From assembly GCA_902779505.1 (NCBI GenBank), contig CACZBZ010000001.1:1-64000 (forward strand): 64,000 nt of DNA, in the 5' to 3' direction. The notes beneath the pieces were generated by a model. It searched no databases and was not told where the DNA came from. It saw only the letters and a program-made list of their open reading frames with translations. This document shows, in pieces, positions 1-7,505 of this stretch. The first letter of the stretch is position 1, and every line of letters begins with the position of its first letter. Source of the DNA: an uncultured Lachnospiraceae bacterium (GTDB lineage Bacteria; Bacillota; Clostridia; Lachnospirales; Lachnospiraceae). Made by a program: the position numbers and the translations under genes.

Positions 1-1087
1 GAACTCATTCCCGCAATGTATTGTATCGGTCAGCTGATACTTATTATTGTAGTCTATAGGGTCAATCTTTATGATATCAGCGGAATTGCAATTGAGTCAT
101 ACAGTAAAGAGCAGGAGATTGCCTATATCTGTTTCGATTACAAGCGAAGGTATCTTGGCTGTAATAAAAAAGCTTTGGAATTACTTCCGGAATTCGGTCG
201 AAGAAGAATTGACGAGCCTCTGGGAGACGATCCCATAGACAAGAGAATAGGGCATTATCTGGATGCTTTTTCGAATGAAGAAGACCCTACACAGAACTTT
301 GTCTTTATGCTTCATAATGATCCGAGAAATCCGGAAGATGACGAGTTCTACAACGTAAAAGTCAATTATATCTACGACGGAAGTCGCAAGAGAGGATATA
401 TATTATCCTTTACGGATGATACTCTTAACAGAAAATATATAAGGCTGCTGGATAGTTACAATGACAATCTCAAGAAAGAGGTTGATGCGAAGACCCAGCG
501 TCTGAATGAAATGCACGACAATCTTGTCATTAGTATGGCATCACTGGTTGAAAGCAGAGACAATTCCACCGGCGGCCATATTAAACGTACAAGTATAGGT
601 GTGAAGATTCTTATCGACGAGATTCATAAATCAGGCAAATTCAATCTTACCGATGAATTCCGTCAGGCGGTTATAAAAGCTGCACCTATGCACGATCTTG
701 GTAAGATAGCCGTAGATGACGATATACTCAAAAAACCCGGCAAATATACTGTCGAGGAATATGAGAAGATGAAGAAACATGCCGAAGAAGGCGCTAAGGT
801 AATACACGAAGTGCTTCTTAATACGGATGATGAAATGTTCAAAGTGGTAGCAGAGAATGTTGCTCATTATCATCATGAAAGATGGGACGGCCAGAATCAT
901 GGCTATTGCGGATGTATATGATGCCCTTGTAAGTAAGAGAGTCTACAAGGAGGCCTACGATTATAAAAAGGCTAACAGGATTATCACAGAAGCTATGGGT
1001 TCTCAGTTCGATCCGGGGCTGCAGGAGATATTTGACAGAGCAAGACCGAGACTGGAAGAGTATTACAGAACTGCCAATGTATTGTAA
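1..1087 (+). pseudogene. HD-GYP domain protein, 5'-partial and frame-disrupted
   Basis: The reading frame is open from base 1, so the gene starts left of the window; the ATG at 16 is internal. The first residues look like the end of a membrane-spanning sensor region, followed by a PAS-like stretch, a short coiled coil (about 450-520) and an HD domain with the metal-binding MHDLGK motif near 690-705. After HHERWDG (about 870-890) the frame runs to a stop at 921. The rest of the domain (ARIMAIADVYDAL onward, to 1087) continues in the +1 frame. The roughly 15 residues that normally lie between these blocks, including the GYP motif, are missing, so about 47-50 bases seem to be deleted. Intact relatives hydrolyse cyclic di-GMP; this copy probably cannot. 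A sequencing or assembly error is the main alternative. Confidence 0.8.
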
Positions 1088-1113
1088 ATTAGTTAATATG
1101 ATATTAAAGCTAA

Positions 1114-1143
1114 AAGGCCGGTGCGTTAAGCACCGGCCTTTCG
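1114..1143 (+). terminator. Intrinsic terminator, probably bidirectional
   Basis: Perfect 11-bp stem (arms 1114-1124 and 1130-1140) with a 5-nt loop, followed by a short T stretch. Read on the - strand it also ends in TTTT, so it can serve both the HD-GYP remnant and the flavodoxin gene, which converge here. Confidence 0.85.
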
Positions 1144-1194
1144 TTATGAGGACGAAAAATGGAGTCGCCTTAAGCATGGCTAAAGTGTGGCTTA

Positions 1195-1614
1195 TTAAAC
1201 CAGACTTCTTCCAAGGCTTTTGCAATTATCGACATCATCTTCGCCGGGGGCATTGTTGGCAATTACCGTTGCAATAACATTTGCGCCGGCAGATCTGCTG
1301 GTATTTTCCCAGTCGTCCATCCATTCGCCGCTTCCCCAGCCGTATGAACCGAATAAGCCTATCTTCTTGCCTGAGAGAGAAGAGATAACTTCATCAAACA
1401 TGGGCTGAAATTCGGTCTCTTCCAGAACTTCGGCACCCATTGCGGGACAGCCGAAGGCTATCGCATCATAATTGGCAACAAGTGAAGAGTTGAACTCTGA
1501 AACTGTAAGCAGATCAACATCTGCGCCGGCAGCTTTTGCACCGTCAGAAACGGCCATGGCCATAGTAGCGGTATTACCTGTTCCGCTCCAGTATACTACA
1601 GCGATTTTACTCAT
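1195..1614 (-). CDS. Flavodoxin
   Basis: A 139-residue short-chain flavodoxin: a small cytosolic FMN protein that carries low-potential electrons in place of ferredoxin. The N-terminus has the FMN-phosphate loop (SGTGNT at residues 10-15) right after the first beta strand, and the GCPAMG and GSYGWGSG loops characteristic of clostridial flavodoxins follow. Full length for the family. The start is fixed by an AGGAGGT ribosome site 8 bases upstream on the - strand. It is a single-gene unit with its own promoter at about 1705-1733 and a palindrome just downstream of the -10. The electron donor and partner are not encoded nearby. Confidence 0.93.
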   Translation of the reverse strand: MSKIAVVYWSGTGNTATMAMAVSDGAKAAGADVDLLTVSEFNSSLVANYDAIAFGCPAMGAEVLEETEFQPMFDEVISSLSGKKIGLFGSYGWGSGEWMDDWENTSRSAGANVIATVIANNAPGEDDVDNCKSLGRSLV

Positions 1615-1681
1615 ATATCTTACCTCCTGTTAAACTAGTAAACTGTCTATCTATTTATAAAAAAACGGCTCGCGCCAGATA

Positions 1682-1697
1682 GTTAGCAATTGCTAAC
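1682..1697. promoter_or_regulatory. 16-bp perfect palindrome, candidate operator for flavodoxin
   Basis: GTTAGCAATTGCTAAC is a perfect dyad lying 7 bases downstream of the flavodoxin -10 hexamer on the - strand, where a repressor would block the transcription start. It loosely resembles DtxR-family sites (TTAG...CTAA), and flavodoxins are often iron-regulated; both points are inference. Confidence 0.5.
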
Positions 1698-1704
1698 CGA
1701 GAAA

Positions 1705-1733
1705 ATGTTACCACAGTTTCAATAATGGGGCAA
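1705..1733 (-). promoter_or_regulatory. Promoter of the flavodoxin gene
   Basis: On the - strand, TTGCCC (1733-1728) and TAACAT (1710-1705) are separated by 17 bases, with the 16-bp palindrome just downstream. Each hexamer matches the consensus at four of six positions. Confidence 0.5.
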
Positions 1734-1833
1734 GTATTTTTTTAAAAAGACCGGATCATGGCTGCTGTAAACGGATTGATTGTCAAGCACCAGATGACTT
1801 TCGCTATCGGCAAGAGAAAAATGTAAAAAATAC

Positions 1834-1867
1834 TTGACATTATGTCGGAAGGGTATTATTCTATAAT
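1834..1867 (+). promoter_or_regulatory. Promoter upstream of membrane protein/XRE pair
   Basis: A perfect TTGACA at 1834-1839 is followed 17 bases later by TATTCT (1857-1862), which overlaps a perfect TATAAT (1862-1867; spacing 22). The transcript would carry a leader of about 130 bases before the first gene. Confidence 0.6.
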
Positions 1868-1883
1868 CAGATTAAGCTTAATG

Positions 1884-1908
1884 GCAATTGAACCGATCAC
1901 TCAATTGC
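1884..1908. promoter_or_regulatory. Inverted repeat in the 5' leader, candidate operator
   Basis: GCAATTGA and TCAATTGC form 8-bp arms separated by exactly 9 bases. The pair lies directly downstream of the promoter and could be the binding site of the XRE regulator encoded in the same operon. The half-site shares GCAATTG with the palindrome at 1682-1697. Confidence 0.4.
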
Positions 1909-2002
1909 AAACGAAAACAAATTAATTTAAAAAAACATTTAACTAAAAGTACACTTTACAAACTGAAAGATTTTAATTAAGCCTAAGGGCGGGAGGAATA
2001 TG

Positions 2003-2533
2003 ATGAACTATTATAATTTAGGAGTATTGTCAGGAATTATTGTTGGCCTTATCATTGTTGCTTTAGTAAAAATTATTATTTTCAAAAAAGATGTTGGGAA
2101 AAAAGATGAATATGATGAGAGACAGGAACTTTTAAGAAACCGCGGTTTCAAATATGCGTATTTTTCAACACTTATCGGATTGGGAGTTGTATTTCTTTTT
2201 AAAGGAGTATTTGATTTTAATATTACACTGAGCTATTCATTCATGATTTCTACCGTAATGTTTTTATCTCTTGGAATATATGTTGTATATTGCATTATGC
2301 ATGATGCATATTTTTCATTGACAAGTAACAGAACCAAATTCGGTATAATGATGACTGTCTTATCATTATTCAATCTTGCAAGTGGTATTATTGCAATTGT
2401 CAACGGACATGCTGATATTCATTCCGAGAGCCTGGCAGGTATTGCCAATCTCGAATGCGGATTAGTATTTCTTGCTGCAGGGCTTGCAATGTTTATTAAG
2501 AACAAAATGGATAAGAAGGAGGAAGAAGAATGA
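2003..2533 (+). CDS. Four-helix membrane protein of unknown function
   Basis: A small integral membrane protein of 176 residues. It has four hydrophobic segments: residues about 5-25, a second and third in the middle, and one near 145-165, with a charged cytoplasmic loop (KKDEYDERQE) after the first and a lysine/glutamate-rich C-terminus. ATG codons occur at 2000 and 2003; the GGGAGG site (1991-1996) is better spaced for 2003. The stop overlaps the start of a small XRE regulator by four bases, so the two are translationally coupled. Such membrane protein/XRE pairs are common in Firmicutes, where the regulator usually controls its own operon. I do not recognise a specific function. Confidence 0.75.
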   Translation: MNYYNLGVLSGIIVGLIIVALVKIIIFKKDVGKKDEYDERQELLRNRGFKYAYFSTLIGLGVVFLFKGVFDFNITLSYSFMISTVMFLSLGIYVVYCIMHDAYFSLTSNRTKFGIMMTVLSLFNLASGIIAIVNGHADIHSESLAGIANLECGLVFLAAGLAMFIKNKMDKKEEEE

Positions 2534-2724
2534 AAAATCTCCGTCTTAAATCAGCCAGAGCGGCCAAGGACCTGTCACAGGACGATCTTGCCAAGATTGT
2601 CGGTGTATCAAGACAGACAATAAGTGCCATCGAAAAGGGTGATTATAATCCCACAGTCAACCTTTGCATTGCCATCTGCAAGGCATTGGATAAGACATTG
2701 GATCAGCTCTTTTGGGAAGAATAA
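2530..2724 (+). CDS. Small XRE-family (YozG-type) transcriptional regulator
   Basis: A 64-residue protein that is almost entirely one helix-turn-helix domain of the Cro/C1 type: LSQDDLAKIVGVS, then SRQTISAIEKGDYNP as the recognition helix. It ends a few residues after the domain, as in YozG-like regulators. Its ATG lies inside the end of the preceding membrane gene (ATGA overlap), with GGAGGAAGAA as ribosome site. It probably binds its own promoter region, where the 9-spaced inverted repeat at 1884-1908 is a candidate site. No sensor domain is present. Confidence 0.88.
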   Translation: MKNLRLKSARAAKDLSQDDLAKIVGVSRQTISAIEKGDYNPTVNLCIAICKALDKTLDQLFWEE

Positions 2725-2829
2725 ATATGCACTGCTTTAGTAAAAGCAGATAGTTAAAAATGTGGTCATAACCTTCATGTAAGTGGTAAAATATTAATGT
2801 TAAGTTACAACTTATTGGAGGTTATGGCC

Positions 2830-4524
2830 ATGTTTTATTTAGAGAGATATGAGGAATGGGTAAGAGAACTTGATGACAAGGATCCTCTTAAGAAAGAACT
2901 CCTTGATATTAAGAATGATGATAAGGATATAGAAGACAGATTCTATAAGGATCTGTCATTTGGAACCGCAGGACTCAGAGGCAAAGTAGGAGCCGGAACC
3001 AACAGAATGAATCTTTATACTGTGGGCAAGGCAACTCAGGGTATAGCGGATTATATCGTGGGATATGGCAAAGAAGCTATGGAGAAGGGCGTGGTGATCG
3101 CCCATGATCCCAGACATTTTTCGAGAGAATTCTCAGAGCTTGCTGCGGGTATTTTTGCCGCAAACGGAATAAAGGCTTATACATTCCCGGCACTCAGACC
3201 TACACCCGAACTTGCATATATGGTAAGAAGACTGGGCACCAAGGCGGGAATCAATATCACAGCTTCACACAATCCCAAGGAGTACAACGGTTACAAGGCT
3301 TATTGGGAAGACGGATGCCAGGTGTCCTCAGGTGTTGCTGACGGTATGACGGAAAAGATCAACGCCGTTGATATCTGGAAGGGTATAAAGAGGTCTGACT
3401 ACGAGGAAGGCGTTAAGTCCGGCAAGATTGTTGTGCTTGATGAAAAATATGACAGAGAATATCTGGATAAGATAGAGGCTATGGCTATACATGAAGGGGA
3501 TGAACTGGATCTCAGTATTCCGTTAGTATATACACCTCTGAACGGTTGCGGTTCCATACCTTTCAGACAGATGTTAAAGGACAGGGGATTCAACAATTGG
3601 AAGATTGTTCCGGAGCAGGAGAATCCGGATCCTGATTTTACTACAGTAGGCTATCCCAATCCCGAGGATCCCAAAGCTTTCAGACTCAGTGAAGAATATG
3701 GTAGGAAATTTGGTGCCGAGCTGCTGATGGCAACAGATCCCGATGCGGACAGATTTGCCATTGAGATCAGAGATGACAATGGCAATTATATACCTCTTAA
3801 CGGTAATCAGACAGGATATTTGCTGGTTAACTATGTGCTTGAAGGTCATAAAGATGCGGGAACACTTCCTGCCAAAGGAGCCATGGTAAAATCTATCGTC
3901 ACTTCCGATCTGTCCACCATAATGGCCAAGGCATACGGGGTCGAGATGTTCGAGACCCTTACCGGTTTTAAGAATATCTGCGGTAAGATTCCTTACCTGC
4001 ATGACAACGGCTATACATATCTCTTCGGATATGAGGAGTCGGTGGGCTACGCAGCCTGTGAGGACATCCGTGATAAGGACGGTATATCGGCAGGTATGCT
4101 TGTTGCGGAGGCTGCTGCTTATTATCGTAAGCAGGGCAAGACACTTTGGGATGTGCTTCAGGACATATATGCAAAATACGGATATTTTGCCGAAGACGAA
4201 CCCAATATTATCCTTGAAGGAATTGAAGGTGCCGAAAGAATCGGTCGAATGATGAAATGGTTCAGAGATAATATTCCTTCATCGGTTGCCGGCGCCAAGG
4301 TTGATAAGGTAATTGACTATATTAACGGATATGAGGATATTCCTCCTCAGAATGCCATCAGAATATTCCTTGATAACGGTTCAAGCTTTTCTATAAGACC
4401 CAGCGGAACCGAACCCAAGATAAAGTTCTATTTTTATTCAAACAGTGATTCAAGAGAAGCAGCTTTGGCACTTAATGCAAAGATTAAGGAAGAGATACTG
4501 GCTCTTATTAATTCTGTTAAATAA
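2830..4524 (+). CDS. pgcA: Phosphoglucomutase/phosphomannomutase (alpha-D-phosphohexomutase)
   Basis: Interconverts glucose-1-phosphate and glucose-6-phosphate (and possibly the mannose phosphates), feeding sugar-nucleotide synthesis. At 564 residues it has all four family motifs in order: the phosphoserine loop TASHNPKEYNGYK, the Mg-binding DPDADR, the sugar-specificity loop GYEESVGY and the C-terminal phosphate loop RPSGTEPKIK. Upstream in-frame starts exist at 2797 and 2824, but GGAGG (2817-2821) is correctly spaced only for 2830, giving MFYLERYEEW. It is not visibly in an operon with its neighbours. The choice between glucose and mannose substrate cannot be made from sequence alone. Confidence 0.92.
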   Translation: MFYLERYEEWVRELDDKDPLKKELLDIKNDDKDIEDRFYKDLSFGTAGLRGKVGAGTNRMNLYTVGKATQGIADYIVGYGKEAMEKGVVIAHDPRHFSREFSELAAGIFAANGIKAYTFPALRPTPELAYMVRRLGTKAGINITASHNPKEYNGYKAYWEDGCQVSSGVADGMTEKINAVDIWKGIKRSDYEEGVKSGKIVVLDEKYDREYLDKIEAMAIHEGDELDLSIPLVYTPLNGCGSIPFRQMLKDRGFNNWKIVPEQENPDPDFTTVGYPNPEDPKAFRLSEEYGRKFGAELLMATDPDADRFAIEIRDDNGNYIPLNGNQTGYLLVNYVLEGHKDAGTLPAKGAMVKSIVTSDLSTIMAKAYGVEMFETLTGFKNICGKIPYLHDNGYTYLFGYEESVGYAACEDIRDKDGISAGMLVAEAAAYYRKQGKTLWDVLQDIYAKYGYFAEDEPNIILEGIEGAERIGRMMKWFRDNIPSSVAGAKVDKVIDYINGYEDIPPQNAIRIFLDNGSSFSIRPSGTEPKIKFYFYSNSDSREAALALNAKIKEEILALINSVK

Positions 4525-4540
4525 AACAAGCAGCTGTATA

Positions 4541-4549
4541 TGTTATAAT
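4541..4549 (+). promoter_or_regulatory. Extended -10 promoter
   Basis: TGTTATAAT, a consensus extended -10 element, sits about 30 bases before the lipoprotein start. No good -35 is visible, as is usual for this promoter class. Confidence 0.55.
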
Positions 4550-4577
4550 GCTGATAGAATTATATGCGGAGGAATCA

Positions 4578-5126
4578 ATGAATAAACGTATTATTAAATG
4601 CCTGATGGCAACTGTTTTGGCCGTATCGATGATGGCATCTCTGACGGGATGCACGTCTTCAGATAAGAAAGAAGTTGAAGAAAAACTGCAGATTGATCTG
4701 ACGGAAGCAAATGTTCTCAGTAAGGCAGACAGTCACGGCGGATTCAACGGAGACGGTACACTTGTAATCAGTTATGATTGTTCGGCTGCACCCCTTAATG
4801 TTCAACTGGATGAACTGAAAAAATGGCAGAAGTTCCCTATAGCCAATGTTACTAAGAGACTTATTGTAGGAAAAGTTCCAAGCCAGGATGAACCTATATA
4901 TACCAATGAAGACGGAAGCCATATACTTCCGGATATTGAAAACGGATACTATTTCTTCGAAGATTCCACACCCAGGGAATATCGAAGAACAGGACAGAAG
5001 GAGCAGGAACTTCAGGTTGCGGAAGGCGTGGTAATCGTGGAAGATGACTATATTCCTCTCAATTTTGTATTTGCTATATATGACACCGATAACAATATTC
5101 TTTATTATGTGAAAGCAGATAGCTGA
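4578..5126 (+). CDS. Lipoprotein of unknown function
   Basis: An exported lipoprotein of 182 residues. The N-terminus has the lysine/arginine start (MNKRIIKC), a hydrophobic core and a lipobox (SLTGC), so Cys26 or so should be lipidated and the protein anchored outside the membrane. The mature part has no motif I recognise. GGAGG ten bases upstream selects the ATG at 4578 over an earlier in-frame start that lies in the promoter. It is followed 14 bases later by a small gene with a strong ribosome site, so the two are probably co-transcribed. Confidence 0.8.
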   Translation: MNKRIIKCLMATVLAVSMMASLTGCTSSDKKEVEEKLQIDLTEANVLSKADSHGGFNGDGTLVISYDCSAAPLNVQLDELKKWQKFPIANVTKRLIVGKVPSQDEPIYTNEDGSHILPDIENGYYFFEDSTPREYRRTGQKEQELQVAEGVVIVEDDYIPLNFVFAIYDTDNNILYYVKADS

Positions 5127-5140
5127 TAAGGAGGAGAGTT

Positions 5141-5338
5141 ATGAAGGAACAGGATATCAACAATATTATTGATATGCTCGACGGAATGACCGATAAGGAT
5201 ATTTCCAGAATGAAGATACAGAGTTCGGACAAACTGGAAGAGGGCAAGGTAGAAGAAGTATATCATCACGGAAGATGTGATGTGGGAAGCCCTTTTGCCA
5301 AGGGATGCGATTACGATATCGTTCCGGATAAGAAATAG
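5141..5338 (+). CDS. Small conserved-looking protein, unknown function
   Basis: A 65-residue hydrophilic protein preceded by an excellent AAGGAGGAGAG ribosome site, which supports that it is really translated. It has a helical acidic N-terminal half and a C-terminal part containing HHGRCDVGSPF and two cysteines (CDV, GCDYD). No signal peptide or membrane segment is visible. The His/Cys cluster might bind metal, but that is a guess. It shares a transcript with the lipoprotein gene upstream. Confidence 0.7.
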   Translation: MKEQDINNIIDMLDGMTDKDISRMKIQSSDKLEEGKVEEVYHHGRCDVGSPFAKGCDYDIVPDKK

Positions 5339-5388
5339 GCGGCCGCCCTTTTAGTACTATTTTCCTCTATCATATTTGATTGCAGAAA

Positions 5389-5397
5389 TGCTAAAAT
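5389..5397 (+). promoter_or_regulatory. Extended -10 promoter of PilZ gene
   Basis: TGCTAAAAT is an extended -10 element 55 bases upstream of the PilZ start. Confidence 0.5.
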
Positions 5398-5451
5398 ATT
5401 AGCGTGTTTTTTAACACAATCGTTTAGGGGAAAATAAAAAAGGGTAGGTAT

Positions 5452-5868
5452 ATGGAATTGGACACAGGTATGGAAAGACGGTTCTTTGAACGTGTGTGTT
5501 TGGGGGCTGTTGACTGTGTTATCTATTATGGTAACGCTGAAATTAATGCCGTGATTGTGGATGTAAGCGAGAACGGATGCGGACTTACGGTAAAAGGATC
5601 TTCCGCAGATCATTCTTTTGAAAAGGATGAAAGTCTGGAAGTCTGTGCAATAGACGGCGAAAGATGTCTTAGATTCAAGGGCGATGTCGTGTGGAGCAGC
5701 AGAGAAGATGACGGCATGATTAAGATGGGCCTTAGGATTAAGACCTCTCCGGAATATGAGAAATATGTTTCGGAAAAGAAAGTGGAGCGTTTCGTAAAAG
5801 CCATCAGGGAAAAGAAAGCCGGTGGCAAGATTGCAAATATGCGTGATTCAGAGGCCTGTATAGAATAA
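5452..5868 (+). CDS. PilZ domain protein (c-di-GMP receptor)
   Basis: A 138-residue stand-alone PilZ domain, the common cytosolic receptor for cyclic di-GMP. Both ligand motifs are present: the RxxxR arm as RFFER (residues 10-14) and the DxSxxG loop as DVSENG (about 37-42), followed by the expected beta-barrel. Two Arg residues in a row before the arm (RRFFER) are typical. The start at 5452 has a GGTAGG site; ATG 5470 is possible but lacks one. The gene is monocistronic, with an extended -10 promoter and its own terminator. Its output partner is not encoded nearby, but a diguanylate-cyclase-like gene and an HD-GYP remnant lie in the same window. Confidence 0.85.
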   Translation: MELDTGMERRFFERVCLGAVDCVIYYGNAEINAVIVDVSENGCGLTVKGSSADHSFEKDESLEVCAIDGERCLRFKGDVVWSSREDDGMIKMGLRIKTSPEYEKYVSEKKVERFVKAIREKKAGGKIANMRDSEACIE

Positions 5869-5884
5869 AAGGCCTCTTTTTTTC
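5850..5884 (+). terminator. Intrinsic terminator after PilZ gene
   Basis: GAGGCC (5851-5856) and GGCCTC (5871-5876) form the stem, followed by seven T. The stem begins inside the last codons of the PilZ gene. Confidence 0.8.
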
Positions 5885-5914
5885 TGTAATTCTGTATAAG
5901 AGCGGAGCTGCAAT

Positions 5915-6652
5915 ATGTATTTGTTTTGCGAAGAAAAAGATTGCAAAGAAAAAGCTGCTGTTATAGCAGACAGGCTTAATATAGAACTGAGAGACCGGGG
6001 CGATGATGATATTCATCTGTCCTATAATGAAAAGGGACTCTCTCTTAAGGGCGGAAGTCTGACCTTCAGAGGAGACTTTTCTGCAATGTCAGCAAGATTA
6101 AGGCAGTCCAATCTCGAACACGAGATGCTTGTTAAGGCGGCAAGACTCAAGGATCATAAAGATGCTCCGAGACTGCTTGATGCCACAGCGGGAATGGGCG
6201 AGGATTCTCTTATTCTTGCGGCTTCGGGCTTCTTAGTTGATATGTATGAACAGAATGAGATAATTGCTGAGCTTCTTAGGGATGCAATGGACAGAGCGTT
6301 GACTGATTCCATGCTTAAGGATATTGTAAGCAGGATGACACTTCATGTAGGCGACAGTATTAAGGCTATGGAAGAAGGTGCGACAGCGGATGTTATATTG
6401 CTTGATCCCATGTTTCCCGAAAGGAGCAAGTCAGGGCTTATAAAAAAGAAATTCCAGCTCTTGCAAAAACTGGAAAGCCCCTGTAATAATGGGGATGAAC
6501 TTCTGGATGCCGCAATAAAAGCATGTCCTAAAAAAATAGTTATTAAAAGACCTGCCAAGGGAGAAAAACTGGGGAATATCAATGTTGATTATTCCTACCC
6601 CGGCAAGGCAATCAGATATGACTGTATAGTCAACAGTATCAATAGGATATAG
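5915..6652 (+). CDS. rsmJ: RsmJ-like 16S rRNA guanine-N2 methyltransferase
   Basis: A class I SAM-dependent methyltransferase of 245 residues. SAM-binding motif I is LLDATAGMGEDS, and the catalytic motif is DPMFPERSKSGL followed by KKKFQLLQKL, which is characteristic of RsmJ (DUF548), the enzyme that makes m2G1516 in 16S rRNA of E. coli. Position specificity in this organism is assumed from the family. The start at 5915 has GCGGAG upstream. The next gene begins 11 bases after the stop with a strong ribosome site, so rsmJ may head the operon that runs to the clostripain gene. Confidence 0.85.
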   Translation: MYLFCEEKDCKEKAAVIADRLNIELRDRGDDDIHLSYNEKGLSLKGGSLTFRGDFSAMSARLRQSNLEHEMLVKAARLKDHKDAPRLLDATAGMGEDSLILAASGFLVDMYEQNEIIAELLRDAMDRALTDSMLKDIVSRMTLHVGDSIKAMEEGATADVILLDPMFPERSKSGLIKKKFQLLQKLESPCNNGDELLDAAIKACPKKIVIKRPAKGEKLGNINVDYSYPGKAIRYDCIVNSINRI

Positions 6653-6663
6653 GGGAGGAAATT

Positions 6664-7347
6664 ATGTTAAAGAAAATCGGAAAGGGAATACTGATAACAT
6701 TGGCTGTATTGGGTGTTCTCTTTATTATCCTTATGCTTTTACCCGAGGATGAGGAGAGTGACAGTTCAGAAACTGTTATTGCTGAAGAAGAAAGCGCATA
6801 TACGGAAGAAACGACTGTGACAGCCGAAGCAGTGCCAGAGACGGAAGAGATCGAGACACAGACTGAAGAGAAGCTGGATGAAAATGTGGCAACAGTAAGC
6901 ATTCCTCAGTCGGAAATAAGCGATCGCAGCCTTCGTTTCACAACAGTTACTCTTGATGATAAGACAGTGACTGAAGACATTTTTAAGGATTATGATCTTA
7001 CTCTTGTCCATGTGTGGGGAACCTTTTGCAGTCCCTGTATTGCGGAGATGGGAGATTATGCCGCTTTGGAGAAGGAGCTTCCTTCCAACGTTAATATCAT
7101 AGGTATTGTCAATGATGTGTACGACGGCCTTGATTACAACGTATTTGCGGCTCAGGATATACTGAAAAATGCCGGCGCCACATTTACCAATCTGAAGGTG
7201 AGTGACGACATCTACAGTGTAACAAGCAGTCTGCAGTATGTACCTTCTTCTTTCTTTGTGGACAAAGAAGGGCACATTGTGGGAAGCATGATGGACGGAG
7301 CACATTTCAGTGATACAAAGGAAAGACTGTATTCGTATATCAAATAA
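6664..7347 (+). CDS. Membrane-anchored TlpA/ResA-like thioredoxin
   Basis: An extracytoplasmic thiol-disulfide protein of 227 residues. Residues 7-27 form an uncleaved membrane anchor, followed by an acidic/threonine-rich linker of about 55 residues and a thioredoxin fold with the active site GTFCSPC (Cys122, Cys125). The later loop YVPSSFFVDKEG supplies the cis-proline region. Such proteins reduce, or carry electrons to, cysteines outside the cell. It is directly followed by a CXXC mini-protein, a membrane polyferredoxin and a surface cysteine protease, all within 25 bases of each other. The anchor and linker closely resemble those of the protease at the operon end, suggesting both sit in the same cell-surface compartment. 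Confidence 0.88.
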   Translation: MLKKIGKGILITLAVLGVLFIILMLLPEDEESDSSETVIAEEESAYTEETTVTAEAVPETEEIETQTEEKLDENVATVSIPQSEISDRSLRFTTVTLDDKTVTEDIFKDYDLTLVHVWGTFCSPCIAEMGDYAALEKELPSNVNIIGIVNDVYDGLDYNVFAAQDILKNAGATFTNLKVSDDIYSVTSSLQYVPSSFFVDKEGHIVGSMMDGAHFSDTKERLYSYIK

Positions 7348-7361
7348 CTGAGGATAAGCCT

Positions 7362-7505
7362 ATGAAGAATAGGAAAAAGATAATCGGCATAATTGTTTTG
7401 CTGCTGGCTTTGGGACTTATAACAGCCGGCATAATGGACGGCGGTCTTTTTGAAGTAAAGACCAAGGCAGTGACGATATGTCAGGAATGTATAGGGCTGG
7501 GATAA
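7362..7505 (+). CDS. CD1871A-type CXXC motif mini-protein
   Basis: A 47-residue protein: a basic N-terminus (MKNRKK), one transmembrane helix (about residues 7-24), a short outer segment and a C-terminal CQECIGLG with Cys40 and Cys43. This is the layout of the CD1871A family of CXXC mini-proteins, which are found next to 4Fe-4S membrane proteins. GAGGAT lies 8 bases upstream of the ATG. Its stop codon overlaps the start of the polyferredoxin (TAATG), so the two are translationally coupled. The CXXC is predicted to lie outside the membrane and could relay electrons or disulfides between the polyferredoxin and the thioredoxin encoded upstream; that role is inference. Confidence 0.85.
   Translation: MKNRKKIIGIIVLLLALGLITAGIMDGGLFEVKTKAVTICQECIGLG

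Noticed and set aside
1881..1925. 14-codon ORF inside the leader of the membrane protein/XRE pair
   Set aside because: No ribosome site; it coincides with an inverted repeat and is too short to support.
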